A stretch of DNA of 64,000 bases, from the NCBI RefSeq assembly GCF_024362345.1, contig NZ_CP101505.1:1695501-1759500 (forward strand), written 5' to 3'. Below are positions 45,735 through 55,806 of this stretch, piece after piece (within the stretch, counting starts at the first letter, position 1; every line of letters starts with the position of its first letter). The notes under the pieces were generated by a model. That model saw only the letters and a program-made list of their open reading frames with translations. It ran no database searches and was not told where the DNA came from. This DNA comes from Polaribacter dokdonensis. Lineage in GTDB: Bacteria > Bacteroidota > Bacteroidia > Flavobacteriales > Flavobacteriaceae. Made by a program: the position numbers and the translations under genes.

Positions 45735-47444
45735 TTGATTTTCCTTAAAGCCCTTTTTTCTAATTTAAAAATAAATACCACAAACTTCAGTCATCATATA
45801 CAAATTGTAGGTGTTCTATTGTCATTTTTCTTTTATAATTGTGGCTATTCTCAGAATATAGACAGTTTACAAACAGTATATTCTCAAACTTCTATTGATG
45901 AGGAAAGAAATGCTGTATTAATGCAAATTGGAGCGTTTTATGCCAATAAAAATTTAGATTCTTCTACTATATATTATAGTAAAGTATTAGAGTTTGCAAC
46001 CACCTCAAAAAATGATTCACTAGTAGCTGCAGTTAATCTGAATATTGCAAATAACTTTCTTAAAAAAGGGCAGTTAGATATCTCTATGAGCTATCAACTA
46101 AAAGCGTTAAAAATTCATGAAACAACTAACAATGTTGTTGGTATTGTTAGAACCTTAAATAATATTAGTCTAATTTATTTTCAGCAATCGAAATTTGATA
46201 AAGCTCTATTTAATTATACTAAAATTTTAGACTTAATAGATAAAAATCCTACTAAAATAACTACCGAAAATAAATCAAAATATAAAGGAATTATTTACAA
46301 CAATATAGGAATCATTTATGATAATCAGTCTAAATTTAATGAAGCCTTAGAGTACTTTACAAAAGGATTAACTTACAGTAATGAAGCTAATGATAATCAA
46401 AATTTAGCATCATTATATTCTAATACTGGTTTGTTATATTCTAAAATGGAAGAATACAGCCTTTCAGAGGTTTATTTAAAACAAGCATTAAGAATTAGAA
46501 TTGAAGAGAATAACACATATGGAAAGTGCAAATCTTACTTACATTTAGGCACATTGTATCATAATTTAAATAAAAGTGATCTTTCTAAAACTAACTTACT
46601 TTTGGGTTTAAAGGAATGTGAGAAAGCAAAATCAACCATAGCTGAAGCTAGAATTTTATTTGAACTAAGTAGCTTATCTGCAGCTAATGAAAAATTTAAA
46701 GAAGCTTATCAGTATCAAAGTAATTATCTAATTTTAAACGACAGTTTAACCAACAGCGAAACAGCTCGTAAAATTACTGAGCTAGAGATGAAATTTAACT
46801 TTGATAAGGAAAAAGAAAAAGCAAAAATACAACAACAGAAAAAACAACATATGTTTTTGATTGTTGGTATTATTTTAGTCTTAGTAATTATTGTAATTGT
46901 TGTATTGTATTTATTATTAAAAGCAAAATCTAGAAACCAAGCTTTAGAAAAAACAAAAGTAGATTTACAAAACAAAGAACTTTCTCTTAGAAAACAAACT
47001 TTAGAATTAGAATTAGAATCTAGAAGCAAAGAACTAACTACTAATGTAATGTACTTAATTAAAAATAACGAATTAATTGGTGAGATTTCTAAAAGATTAA
47101 TTGATCTTAAAAAGCTGATGAAAAGAGAAAATCAACAGCAGATTCAAAAGATTATTATGGATTTACAAACAGCAAAAGACAATGATGTTTGGGATGAATT
47201 TGAAGTTAGATTTAATCAAGTTTATAATGATTTTTACGAAAGATTAAATCAAAAGTTTCCAAACTTAACCATAAACGAAAAGAAGATTTGTGCGTTTTTG
47301 AAGTTAAATATGACTTCTAAAGAAATTTGTACCCTAACTCGTCAATCACCAAATAGTTTAAATGTGGCAAGAACCCGTTTAAGAAAAAAGTTAGGCCTTA
47401 ATAATACTTCAGAAAATTTAGTCTCATTTTTAGAAAACATCTAG
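45735..47444 (+). CDS. TPR - transmembrane - HTH regulator (flavobacterial type)
   Basis: A 569-residue protein: signal/anchor near residues 25-37, about six or seven TPR units (residues ~70-340; e.g. YNNIGIIYDNQSKFNEALEYFTKGL), a transmembrane helix (~375-398, FLIVGIILVLVIIVIVVLYLLL), a coiled coil (~400-450), then a LuxR-like HTH (~500-565: FPNLTINEKKICAFLKLNMTSKEICTL ... RLRKKLGL). It probably senses a periplasmic signal and regulates DNA on the cytoplasmic side. The start is TTG at 45735, 19 bp past a -7 box, and no nearby ATG is in frame. It may control the downstream small ORF and protease genes, but this is only proximity. Confidence 0.85.
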   Translation: MIFLKALFSNLKINTTNFSHHIQIVGVLLSFFFYNCGYSQNIDSLQTVYSQTSIDEERNAVLMQIGAFYANKNLDSSTIYYSKVLEFATTSKNDSLVAAVNLNIANNFLKKGQLDISMSYQLKALKIHETTNNVVGIVRTLNNISLIYFQQSKFDKALFNYTKILDLIDKNPTKITTENKSKYKGIIYNNIGIIYDNQSKFNEALEYFTKGLTYSNEANDNQNLASLYSNTGLLYSKMEEYSLSEVYLKQALRIRIEENNTYGKCKSYLHLGTLYHNLNKSDLSKTNLLLGLKECEKAKSTIAEARILFELSSLSAANEKFKEAYQYQSNYLILNDSLTNSETARKITELEMKFNFDKEKEKAKIQQQKKQHMFLIVGIILVLVIIVIVVLYLLLKAKSRNQALEKTKVDLQNKELSLRKQTLELELESRSKELTTNVMYLIKNNELIGEISKRLIDLKKLMKRENQQQIQKIIMDLQTAKDNDVWDEFEVRFNQVYNDFYERLNQKFPNLTINEKKICAFLKLNMTSKEICTLTRQSPNSLNVARTRLRKKLGLNNTSENLVSFLENI

Positions 47445-47668
47445 AAAAAGTGTGTTTTTCTCTTCTAATACACTTCAATTTAAGATGGCATAACAAGTAT
47501 CTTAACTTATTAAACAACAATCATTTATCAACATTTGTATTACAAATGTAATACCTATTTTATGTTTGTACATTCGATGTAACCTTCTTCTTTCTTTATC
47601 AACACTTTTTTTGAATTTACTTAGCAAAAAATCCGCTTGGTAAGCTATATCAAACTGTAATTTATAGT

Positions 47669-47803
47669 ATGAAAAAAACCAAAGAAAAAAGTGAATACAA
47701 AGATACAGAAGAGAAAATGTTAAACGAATTTTTAATAAATCGTGAAAACCAAACTTCTGCTTTAAAGAAAATTTTAGAAAAAATCAATCCTCAAAAACAA
47801 TAA
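47669..47803 (+). CDS. Small protein (44 aa), unknown function
   Basis: ATG 47669 to TAA 47801-47803, encoding a highly charged helical peptide: MKKTKEKSEYKDTEEKM followed by LNEFLINRENQ and a Lys-rich end (INPQKQ). It lies in a 374-bp gap and ends 15 bp before the start of the giant protease gene, so it may be co-transcribed with it. No family is recognised. The codon pattern and spacing suggest a real gene, but conservation has not been checked. Confidence 0.5.
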   Translation: MKKTKEKSEYKDTEEKMLNEFLINRENQTSALKKILEKINPQKQ

Positions 47804-47818
47804 TTAATCTTTAGAAGT

Positions 47819-50800
47819 ATGAAAAACAAGTACTCAAAATACGTAAAACTAAGTCTCTTTTTGACTTTACTTTTCGTATCGGCTCTAACATTTGGGCAAA
47901 AATCAACCTATTATAATAAAAAAGGAGAAAGGCAAGGTATTATTAGAGTTAAAGTATCTAAAAGCTTAGCAACTAATTTAAAATTAGAACCAGTTACAAT
48001 AAGTAAAAGTGGTATTATTTCTACTGGTATAAAAGCTATGGATGCTTTATCTAGCAAATACAATGCTACAAATATGACTCGTCTTTTTCCAGAACACCCA
48101 AATTCATATTATGAAGCAAAACTTCGTAAACATGGTTTAGATTTATGGTACGAAATTGTTGTAGACCAAACTATTGATGCTTCATCGATAGCAGAGCAAT
48201 ATCAAAATTTAGATGTTGTTTCTTTAGCAGAAATTCAGCGCGAAAAAGTGCTTTCTTATAGTTCCCCAACAACTCCTGTAGAACGTAAATCTGCAGCAGT
48301 TAATCTACCTTTTAACGATCCTTATTTACAAGATCAATGGCATTATAATAACGAAGGACAAAGTGGATATGCAGAAGGTATAGACATTAACCTTTTTAGT
48401 GCTTGGAACGAAACTAAAGGTAACAATAACATAATTGTTTCTATACATGATGAAGGAATAGATATTGAACATGAAGATTTGGCAGAAAATATTTGGATAA
48501 ATGAGGCCGAATTAAATGGTACACCAGGCGTAGATGATGATAATAATGGTTATATAGACGATGTCAATGGTTGGAATTTTACTACAAGTAACGCAATAAT
48601 AGACGCAGATAATCATGGAACTCATGTTGCTGGTACAGTAGCAGCAGTAAACAATAATGGAATTGGAGTTTCTGGAGTTGCTGGTGGTTCTGGTAATAAT
48701 GATGGGGCTAAATTAATGCCTCTAAAAATAATTGGAGGAACAGCAAATGTTGCAAACTCATTTATATATGCAGCTAATAATGGAGCTGTAATATCTCAAA
48801 ATAGTTGGGGATATTCTAATCCAGGTGTTACTGAACAATCTGTAAGAGATGCTATGAAGTACTTTATAGAAGAAGCTGGAGATTTCTCTGGAAGCCCTAT
48901 AAGTGGTGGACTTTTAGTATTTGCTGCTGGTAATGCTAATTCAGATAATCAGTGGTATCCAGGTTTTTATCCAGAAGCGTTTACGGTAAGTGCAGTTGGC
49001 CCAGAAGGTAAAAAAGCGAGTTATTCTAATTATGGGAATTGGGTAGATATTACAGCTCCAGGAGGAGATATTGAACTTTATGGCACAAAAAACGGAGTTT
49101 TAAGTACTTTACCTGGTAATAAAATTGGTTATTTAGATGGTACATCTATGGCTTGTCCTCATGTTTCTGGTATAGCAGCTTTAGCCTTAGCTAACATATC
49201 TAGCCAAATTACTGTAGAAGAATTAATAACAAAACTTACAACTGGTAGTACTAATATAAATCAGTTAAACCCAGATTATATAGGTAAGTTAGGTAGATTA
49301 ATTGATGCAAAACTTGCGATTCAAAATAATCAAAATATAGCTCCAGAAACTATTACAGATTTAAATGTAGTAGGTATGTCTCAAGAATTTGGTACAATTT
49401 CTTGGACGGTTCCTGAAGACACAGATGATGTTGCTCCTTATTCTTACATTATATATTATAATAATGAAGAAATTACTGAAGAAAATAAAAATTCAGCTAG
49501 TAAAATAGAGATTGAAAACAATTTAAATGCAGGAGAAAAATTTACCTTAGAAATTGATAAGCTATATGGATTAACTACCTATTATTTTGCTGTTGTTTCT
49601 TTAGATAGATGGGGTAATAGATCTGACCTTTCTAATATTGTATTTGACACCACAAACGAAGGACCATCGATTGCTATAGATGCTTCTAGTCAAGACATTA
49701 TTATAGATATTGATGCACAAATTAACACCTTAGGTTCTCACAATATTACAATTTTAAATGAGGCAGAAGGTACTTTACGATGGGAATATGAATCTAGGCA
49801 TGTAAGTACCTATTTAGCAAACAATAGCCAAATTAAATATCCTGAAGGTAATACAAAAACAGCAAGCGCAGGTAAAGTTAATCAAAGTCAAATATTAGGT
49901 GCAAGTGCAATTGCTACAGCACTACCTGCGCCAATGTCTTTTACATCTTCTACTTTAGAATACTTTCTTTATGCAAGTAACGTAATTGGAGATGAAGATT
50001 TATCTGTACCTAATTCTTCAGCAACTAAATTTACTGTAAACAATGCTGATGGATTTAATCTTACAGAAGTAAGAGCATATTTACAACATGATCCATCATC
50101 ACCTGTTATTGTAGAAATATATAGAGGTGAAAACTTAGATAAAAACAATCTACTACTTTCTCAAAATTATACTGCTTTTGGAGATTATGAACACACTGCA
50201 TACGTTACTCTAGATGAGCAATTATACTTTAATAATGGAGAAAGTTTTTGGGTTGTATTCAATGTAACTGCAGGCACAAAATATCCATTAGGAATTGGTC
50301 CTAAAAAAGATCCTTCAGATAATTCACATGAGAATTGTTTAATGTCTTTTGATTATGGTGCAACTTGGTCTAAACTAGCTAATTTAATTTCTACAGAAGA
50401 TGCTGTTTGGGCTGTAAGTGCAGTTTCTAACAATGAGTATTTAGGTAAATACCTAACATTAGATCCTACTAGTGGAGAGGTTTTGGGTAATGAACAAATG
50501 ATAACAACTTTATCTGCAGAAACCAATTCATTAATTAATGGTACCTATAAATCTAATATTGTATTTAGTTCTAACGATGGTCAAAAACCAGAATTAAGAT
50601 CATCTGTAACTGTAAATGTTGCTAATCATGATGCAGAATTAAGTGCTGTTAGCGAACTTAATTACGGAAGTGTTTTTCAAGGTGAATACAAAGAAATTGC
50701 ATTTACATTAGCCAATAACGGTTTAGGTAAATTTCAAAATATTAATATCTCAAGCTCTAATCCTGCATTTGAATTAGTAGGTTATTCTCCTTGGAGTATT

Positions 50801-53800
50801 GCTGCAAAAGCAGAAACTGATATTGTAATTAAATATATACCTAGCTCAACTACTGGTGTTGATAATGGAATTTTAACCATAAACTCATCAGAAAGCAATG
50901 CTTCAGTAGATATTGTTCTTTTTGGTGTTAGTACAGAACCAGGTAAATTAAAAGTTACTCCACTTACACAAACAATAGAAAATGTAACTATTGGAGATGC
51001 TATTTCTGCAACTTTAAATATAGAAAATGAAGGAGCATCAACTTTAAAATATTTTATTCCAAAATACGATACTAAAGGCATAAGTGACGATTGGAAAACT
51101 TCATTCAGCAAAACTGGTTATAAATTTAAATCTAATAATGCTAGTGAATTAGAACCAATTGCCTACAATTTTGTTGATATCTCAACAACAGGAACAAATA
51201 TCACTCAAACTTTTAAAGATGATTCATCTAATTATCATGAGATAGATTTTGGTTTCGATTTTCCTTTTTATGAAACAAGTGTTCAAAAGCTTTATGTAAC
51301 TTATAAAGGTTGGGCTACTTTTAGCGATGATTTGTTACCAAACAACATCCCTACTTTAGGTGATGCTTGGGGGCCTAATGGTTTTATATCACCTATAGGT
51401 TCATATAATTTTGATTTATCTTTAGGAGGTAATGTATATTATGAAGCATTATCTGATAGACTTATAGTTCAGTTTGATAATCTTTCATCTTACTTTGGTT
51501 CAATAACAGTACAAATGGTATTATTCAGAAATGGAGATATACGTTTCTATTATGACAATATTGCTATAGAAGAATGGGCAAAAGGAGATTTCAATATCTT
51601 AATCGAAGATATCGCAAAAACAGACGGAATAATATATCATAACTACGAAAATAGACCTCCTTTTGAATCTGGGTTAGCTATCGGATATGATTATCCAGGT
51701 CCAGACATTATTACTACTGTAGAAAATGGTAGTGGAATTTTATTGCCTGGAGAATCTGTAGATGTAAATATAGAAATGAGCACTGCTAGTTTGGTAGAAG
51801 GCCTTACAAAAAGGTATATTAATATCATTTCTAGTGATCCAGAAAAATCACAAGAAAGTGCTTTAATAAATATTAATGTAACAGATGGAGGTGCAGCAGC
51901 TATTAGTATTTCAGAAACTAATATTAATTTAGGTGAAGTTTTTCAAGGAGGAATTGCAACCAACAAATTTGTTCTTTCAAATTCTGGTACAGCAGCAAGC
52001 ACAATTGTTAGTTTTATACAAGCTACGAATGAAATTACAATTACAGGAGATACTTCTGGTACAATTACTCCTGGCTCTTCATTAGTATATAATGTAAATA
52101 TGCCAACAGATAATATAGGTAATTTTCAAGATACTATTACCATTACAGATTCTGAAGCTAATGAGTATGTAGTTTCAATTACAGGTTCTGTGGTTATACC
52201 ACCAGCTATTTCTATAGATTTAACACAACTGGATGAAAGCTTAAATTTTGGTGAAATCAGTTCTCATGAATTAACCATAGAAAATACTGGAGCTGCAAAC
52301 TTAGAAGTTGTTGCAAATGGAAACGAGTGGGTTTCTGTTGGAGATAAAATGAATACCAATAGTAACATTCCAGATTTTACTTATAATGTAGAAACAAGTT
52401 CAGATGGTGGTAATTACGAATGGTTAGATATTAGAAAAAAAGGTGTACAATTACCACAAATGGTAGACCCATTTGTTACAGAAGAATTTCATAGAGAAGT
52501 TACTTTACAAACTCCAATTACTTTTTATGGTTCAGAATATAGCACTATATACATTGCAGATAATGGTGTTATTAGTTTCGAAAAACCTAACCAAAGTGTA
52601 TTTGGACCAGATGCCTTACCAAGCAATGAATTTAATGGTTTAATTGCTCCTTTATGGATATTTGGTTCTATTGATACTTATAACTATACTTCAGATGAAA
52701 CAGGTATTTTTCTTTTAGAAGATGATGAGAAAACTGTAGTTTCTTGGGAATATTTAGTTAATAATTTCGGAGGCTTAGGAGATCCAGTATCTGCACAGGT
52801 TATCTTTTACAAAAACGGAACCATGAAATTCCAATACAATGTGCGTGAATTTGGATGGGATGCTAGTTCAGATTTTTCTATTGTAGGAATAGAGAGTCCA
52901 GACAAAACAGATGTAGTATTAATTTCTAATAGAGCATCTTTAAATCATGGAGATGGTTTATCATTCTTATTAACCCCTGCAAAAAAACATACTATTTTAC
53001 CAGGAGAAACTTTAACTACTTACGTAAACTTTGATTCTAATGGCCTATATGCAGGTTATTACTCAGATCAAATTAATTTTAGAACAAATGTACCTGGTCA
53101 AGAAGAAATATCAAAACCAGTTTCATTAGAAGTATTTGGTAGTGCAAATTTAGAATCGAGTTTACCAGAAGTAGCTTATAATAATGTTATTGCAGATGGT
53201 AGTAGTTTAATGCGTGAATTTGATGTTACAAATACAGGTAAAGCTTCTGTGGCTATTTCTAGTATTGCTTTAGAAAGTGTAAATGCAAATTTATCAGTAG
53301 AAATCTACGAATTTGTACCAGGTTGGTTTCCTTGGGATCCAGGTTTCTACCAATGGTCTAATATAGAAGTATTATGGAATTTCCCAATGGTGGTGTCTCC
53401 AAATGAAAACTTAAAATTTAGAGTAACATACACTCCAGATACAGCTGAAAATTTAACAAATAACTTAGTTATAACAAGTGATATTGATCCATTTTTAATA
53501 CCAATATCAGCAACAGCAACCTTACCTCCTGTTTTTGAAACTAATCATACAGAAGTCATTAGTAATATTAACGAAAGAGATGGTTTAGATACCCAAATTG
53601 TAACAATAAGTAATGTAAATGGTGGTGGAGAATTAACTTTCGATTTAAGTATCGATTACTTAAGAGGATCAGTTTCTTCTTCAACTTTATCAAATACAAG
53701 TTCAGAAGCTGTTACATCTTTTGCATCTAACAAAAAGTTAGCATTATTTACTACAGCTTCAAATAAAAATAAAACTAGTAGTTCTGCTGTAAACTTTAAT

Positions 53801-55288
53801 AGACAATTGGCTCATGATGATAAAACAAATCCAGAAACTTTTGTAGGTTTTCAAGGTTTAACTGATTTTATTGGGGCAACTAGATTTAATGCAGGTGAGC
53901 AAGGTTTTACTTTATCTCATGTTCAAACTTTTATAAAGGCAGATGAGTTATTAGCAGGTACAATAGAATATGAAATTAGAACTGGTGGCACGAATATTTC
54001 TAATGCTAAAATTTTAGGTTCTGGTTCTGCAAATTATGAATTAGTAAATGAGCAGCAAGGTTTGATAACTTTAGCTTTAGAAGAGAAGTTTGAATTATAT
54101 CCTAATGAAGATTTCTATGTAATTTTATCATATCCTTTCGATTTAGATTATCCTCAAGGGGTTGTCACAGAAATTGAAGATGTAGCAGGTAGATTCATGC
54201 TTTTAGATGGAGGATCATGGTATGATTTACAAGAAATATATGCTAATCATGGTTGGATGGTTAGAGCTTTAGAAGAAACATACAACTCAAATGTATGGAT
54301 TCAATTAGATGCAGAAAATGCTACTTCTGCAGAAGCTGGGTCTTCTGAAGAAATTAAGCTTAACTTTTTTGCAGAGCATGCAGAAAGAGGAGATCAAAAT
54401 GCAAACTTAATCATTAGAACAAATGATGTCAATAATGCAGAAACTTCCATACCCGTAACCCTACATGTAAATGAAGCTCCAAAATTAATTAACAAACCTA
54501 CAATTGTGGTTATCAATGAAGGTGAAGTGATGCAAACAGAAATTGGAATGGAAGACCCAGAAGGTCATGTTATAACAGCAAAGTTAGAGAATCAACCAAG
54601 TTGGGTTTCATTCAATACAGAAAACAATATGTTGACTATTACTAAAACTCCTGACTATAACCATGAAGGAGTACATGAAATTGATGTTGTTCTTGTTGAT
54701 GAGCATAATGCTAGCTACAACACAACTTTAATAATAGAGGTGATGAATACAAATAGAGCTCCAGAAATCATTTTTACAGATGACTTAGAGTATAATTCTA
54801 TAGATGTTTATGACAATCTAACATTTGATACTTTCTTTACAGATCCTGATGGAGATGATATGACATTTAGTATTCATATTTCAGATAAATCTATCGTCAA
54901 TAATTTTAATTCTGATAATGGTTTTGTTATTCATACTCTAAAAGTTGGTACCACAATCTTAGAAATCACTGCAACAGATTCTTATGGTTCAATTACACAA
55001 TCTAACATAAATGTAACTGTATCTAATGCATTAAATACACATGATTATAATGTAGATGGTTTGCGTTTATTCCCTAATCCTGTTTCAGATCTTTTACATG
55101 TATCAGCTAATACAGCTATTCATAAAATAGAAGTATATGATATCAATGGGAAACGAATTATTTCTAATAGAATAAAATTAAAAGAAAACGCTACAAAAAT
55201 TAATGTTTCAAACCTTAAAACTGGAATATACATTTTTAGAGCATTTTCTGAAAAAGGAGTTTCAACAATTAGGTTTATAAAGAAGTAA
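47819..55288 (+). CDS. Giant subtilisin-like (S8) protease with type IX sorting domain
   Basis: A 2489-residue secreted protein. A signal peptide (about 1-27, LTFGQ) and prodomain (~30-150) precede the S8 catalytic domain (~170-490) with D211 (in SIHDEGID, an unusual Asp context), H266 (NHGTHVAG) and S443 (GTSMACPHVSG). Then come a fibronectin-III-like segment (~500-610), several 'choice-of-anchor'/Ig-like and jelly-roll modules with repeated phrases such as LNFGEISSHELTIENTG, Ig/cadherin-like repeats (~2210-2390), and a C-terminal type IX sorting domain (FPNPVSDLLHV ... TGIYIFRAF). It should be exported by the type IX system and act on extracellular proteins. A terminator follows. Confidence 0.93.
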   Translation: MKNKYSKYVKLSLFLTLLFVSALTFGQKSTYYNKKGERQGIIRVKVSKSLATNLKLEPVTISKSGIISTGIKAMDALSSKYNATNMTRLFPEHPNSYYEAKLRKHGLDLWYEIVVDQTIDASSIAEQYQNLDVVSLAEIQREKVLSYSSPTTPVERKSAAVNLPFNDPYLQDQWHYNNEGQSGYAEGIDINLFSAWNETKGNNNIIVSIHDEGIDIEHEDLAENIWINEAELNGTPGVDDDNNGYIDDVNGWNFTTSNAIIDADNHGTHVAGTVAAVNNNGIGVSGVAGGSGNNDGAKLMPLKIIGGTANVANSFIYAANNGAVISQNSWGYSNPGVTEQSVRDAMKYFIEEAGDFSGSPISGGLLVFAAGNANSDNQWYPGFYPEAFTVSAVGPEGKKASYSNYGNWVDITAPGGDIELYGTKNGVLSTLPGNKIGYLDGTSMACPHVSGIAALALANISSQITVEELITKLTTGSTNINQLNPDYIGKLGRLIDAKLAIQNNQNIAPETITDLNVVGMSQEFGTISWTVPEDTDDVAPYSYIIYYNNEEITEENKNSASKIEIENNLNAGEKFTLEIDKLYGLTTYYFAVVSLDRWGNRSDLSNIVFDTTNEGPSIAIDASSQDIIIDIDAQINTLGSHNITILNEAEGTLRWEYESRHVSTYLANNSQIKYPEGNTKTASAGKVNQSQILGASAIATALPAPMSFTSSTLEYFLYASNVIGDEDLSVPNSSATKFTVNNADGFNLTEVRAYLQHDPSSPVIVEIYRGENLDKNNLLLSQNYTAFGDYEHTAYVTLDEQLYFNNGESFWVVFNVTAGTKYPLGIGPKKDPSDNSHENCLMSFDYGATWSKLANLISTEDAVWAVSAVSNNEYLGKYLTLDPTSGEVLGNEQMITTLSAETNSLINGTYKSNIVFSSNDGQKPELRSSVTVNVANHDAELSAVSELNYGSVFQGEYKEIAFTLANNGLGKFQNINISSSNPAFELVGYSPWSIAAKAETDIVIKYIPSSTTGVDNGILTINSSESNASVDIVLFGVSTEPGKLKVTPLTQTIENVTIGDAISATLNIENEGASTLKYFIPKYDTKGISDDWKTSFSKTGYKFKSNNASELEPIAYNFVDISTTGTNITQTFKDDSSNYHEIDFGFDFPFYETSVQKLYVTYKGWATFSDDLLPNNIPTLGDAWGPNGFISPIGSYNFDLSLGGNVYYEALSDRLIVQFDNLSSYFGSITVQMVLFRNGDIRFYYDNIAIEEWAKGDFNILIEDIAKTDGIIYHNYENRPPFESGLAIGYDYPGPDIITTVENGSGILLPGESVDVNIEMSTASLVEGLTKRYINIISSDPEKSQESALININVTDGGAAAISISETNINLGEVFQGGIATNKFVLSNSGTAASTIVSFIQATNEITITGDTSGTITPGSSLVYNVNMPTDNIGNFQDTITITDSEANEYVVSITGSVVIPPAISIDLTQLDESLNFGEISSHELTIENTGAANLEVVANGNEWVSVGDKMNTNSNIPDFTYNVETSSDGGNYEWLDIRKKGVQLPQMVDPFVTEEFHREVTLQTPITFYGSEYSTIYIADNGVISFEKPNQSVFGPDALPSNEFNGLIAPLWIFGSIDTYNYTSDETGIFLLEDDEKTVVSWEYLVNNFGGLGDPVSAQVIFYKNGTMKFQYNVREFGWDASSDFSIVGIESPDKTDVVLISNRASLNHGDGLSFLLTPAKKHTILPGETLTTYVNFDSNGLYAGYYSDQINFRTNVPGQEEISKPVSLEVFGSANLESSLPEVAYNNVIADGSSLMREFDVTNTGKASVAISSIALESVNANLSVEIYEFVPGWFPWDPGFYQWSNIEVLWNFPMVVSPNENLKFRVTYTPDTAENLTNNLVITSDIDPFLIPISATATLPPVFETNHTEVISNINERDGLDTQIVTISNVNGGGELTFDLSIDYLRGSVSSSTLSNTSSEAVTSFASNKKLALFTTASNKNKTSSSAVNFNRQLAHDDKTNPETFVGFQGLTDFIGATRFNAGEQGFTLSHVQTFIKADELLAGTIEYEIRTGGTNISNAKILGSGSANYELVNEQQGLITLALEEKFELYPNEDFYVILSYPFDLDYPQGVVTEIEDVAGRFMLLDGGSWYDLQEIYANHGWMVRALEETYNSNVWIQLDAENATSAEAGSSEEIKLNFFAEHAERGDQNANLIIRTNDVNNAETSIPVTLHVNEAPKLINKPTIVVINEGEVMQTEIGMEDPEGHVITAKLENQPSWVSFNTENNMLTITKTPDYNHEGVHEIDVVLVDEHNASYNTTLIIEVMNTNRAPEIIFTDDLEYNSIDVYDNLTFDTFFTDPDGDDMTFSIHISDKSIVNNFNSDNGFVIHTLKVGTTILEITATDSYGSITQSNINVTVSNALNTHDYNVDGLRLFPNPVSDLLHVSANTAIHKIEVYDINGKRIISNRIKLKENATKINVSNLKTGIYIFRAFSEKGVSTIRFIKK

Positions 55289-55307
55289 ATAAATAACAAC
55301 CAAATAA

Positions 55308-55340
55308 AATCCTCATTATTAAAATAATGAGGATTTTTTA
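55308..55340 (+). terminator. Terminator after the giant protease gene
   Basis: AAATCCTCATTATT and AATAATGAGGATTT pair around a short A-loop, followed by a T-rich run. Confidence 0.8.
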
Positions 55341-55557
55341 TTTTTAATAAATTGTAATTAAATAAAAACTATTCAATGGTTAAATTTTAAGATTTTAAAA
55401 GAGGCAAACCAAATTAAACAAGACTTATCCAGGTTGATAAATACTTGTTGGCTAAGATATGTGATTAATTTTCTAATAAAATATTATGAAGTGTGTTCTA
55501 AATCGTGTTCTTTTTCGATTGTAAAGGTGATCAAATCATAAATAGTAGGCATAAAAA

Positions 55558-55581
55558 AACAGTTTAGTAACCTAAACTGTT
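55558..55581 (-). terminator. Terminator of the (former) tRNA-Met transcription unit
   Basis: AACAGTTTAG-TAAC-CTAAACTGTT, a perfect 10-bp stem, followed on the minus strand by a T-run. It lies 20-25 bp downstream of the tRNA 3' end. Confidence 0.75.
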
Positions 55582-55604
55582 CTTTTTGAACTTTTTAAAA
55601 GTAG

Positions 55605-55646
55605 TAGCGGGAACTGGACTCGAACCAGTGACCTTCGGGTTATGAG
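55605..55646 (-). other. tRNA-Met 3' half, attachment-site scar
   Basis: On the minus strand the sequence starts at a CTCATAA anticodon loop (anticodon CAT). It continues with the 3' anticodon stem (CCCGA), variable loop, a perfect T-arm (ACTGG-TTCGAGT-CCAGT) and the acceptor strand TCCCGCT plus A. The expected 5' anticodon strand (TCGGG) is absent (TTAAA is found), and so are the D-arm and 5' acceptor. Identity to tRNA therefore begins exactly at the anticodon loop, a classical crossover point of tyrosine integrases. This is an att site, not a functional tRNA. Confidence 0.8.
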
Positions 55647-55806
55647 TTTAACGAAAACCCTTATTTTATAGGCGTTTCAGCGATATTTTGATTAAATCGT
55701 GTACGAAATCGTGTACTCTAATTTTTAATTAATTTCACCTCAAATATAAGTAAAAAAGTTACGTTAATTTTAAAATTGTGAGAATGAAATCTAAACAAAT
55801 TAATTC

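Larger units (their letters stand above)
55500..55716. repeat. AAATCGTGT repeats flanking the tRNA fragment (candidate integrase arm sites)
   Basis: AAATCGTGTTC at 55500-55510, AAATCGTGTAC at 55694-55704 and again at 55706-55716 (12-bp period). All three are in the same orientation and lie on either side of the tRNA-Met 3' fragment. Spacing and position fit arm-type binding sites of a tyrosine recombinase, which is inference. Confidence 0.45.

Noticed and set aside
55605..55646. Complete tRNA-Met gene
   Set aside because: The D-arm, 5' acceptor strand and 5' anticodon strand are missing.
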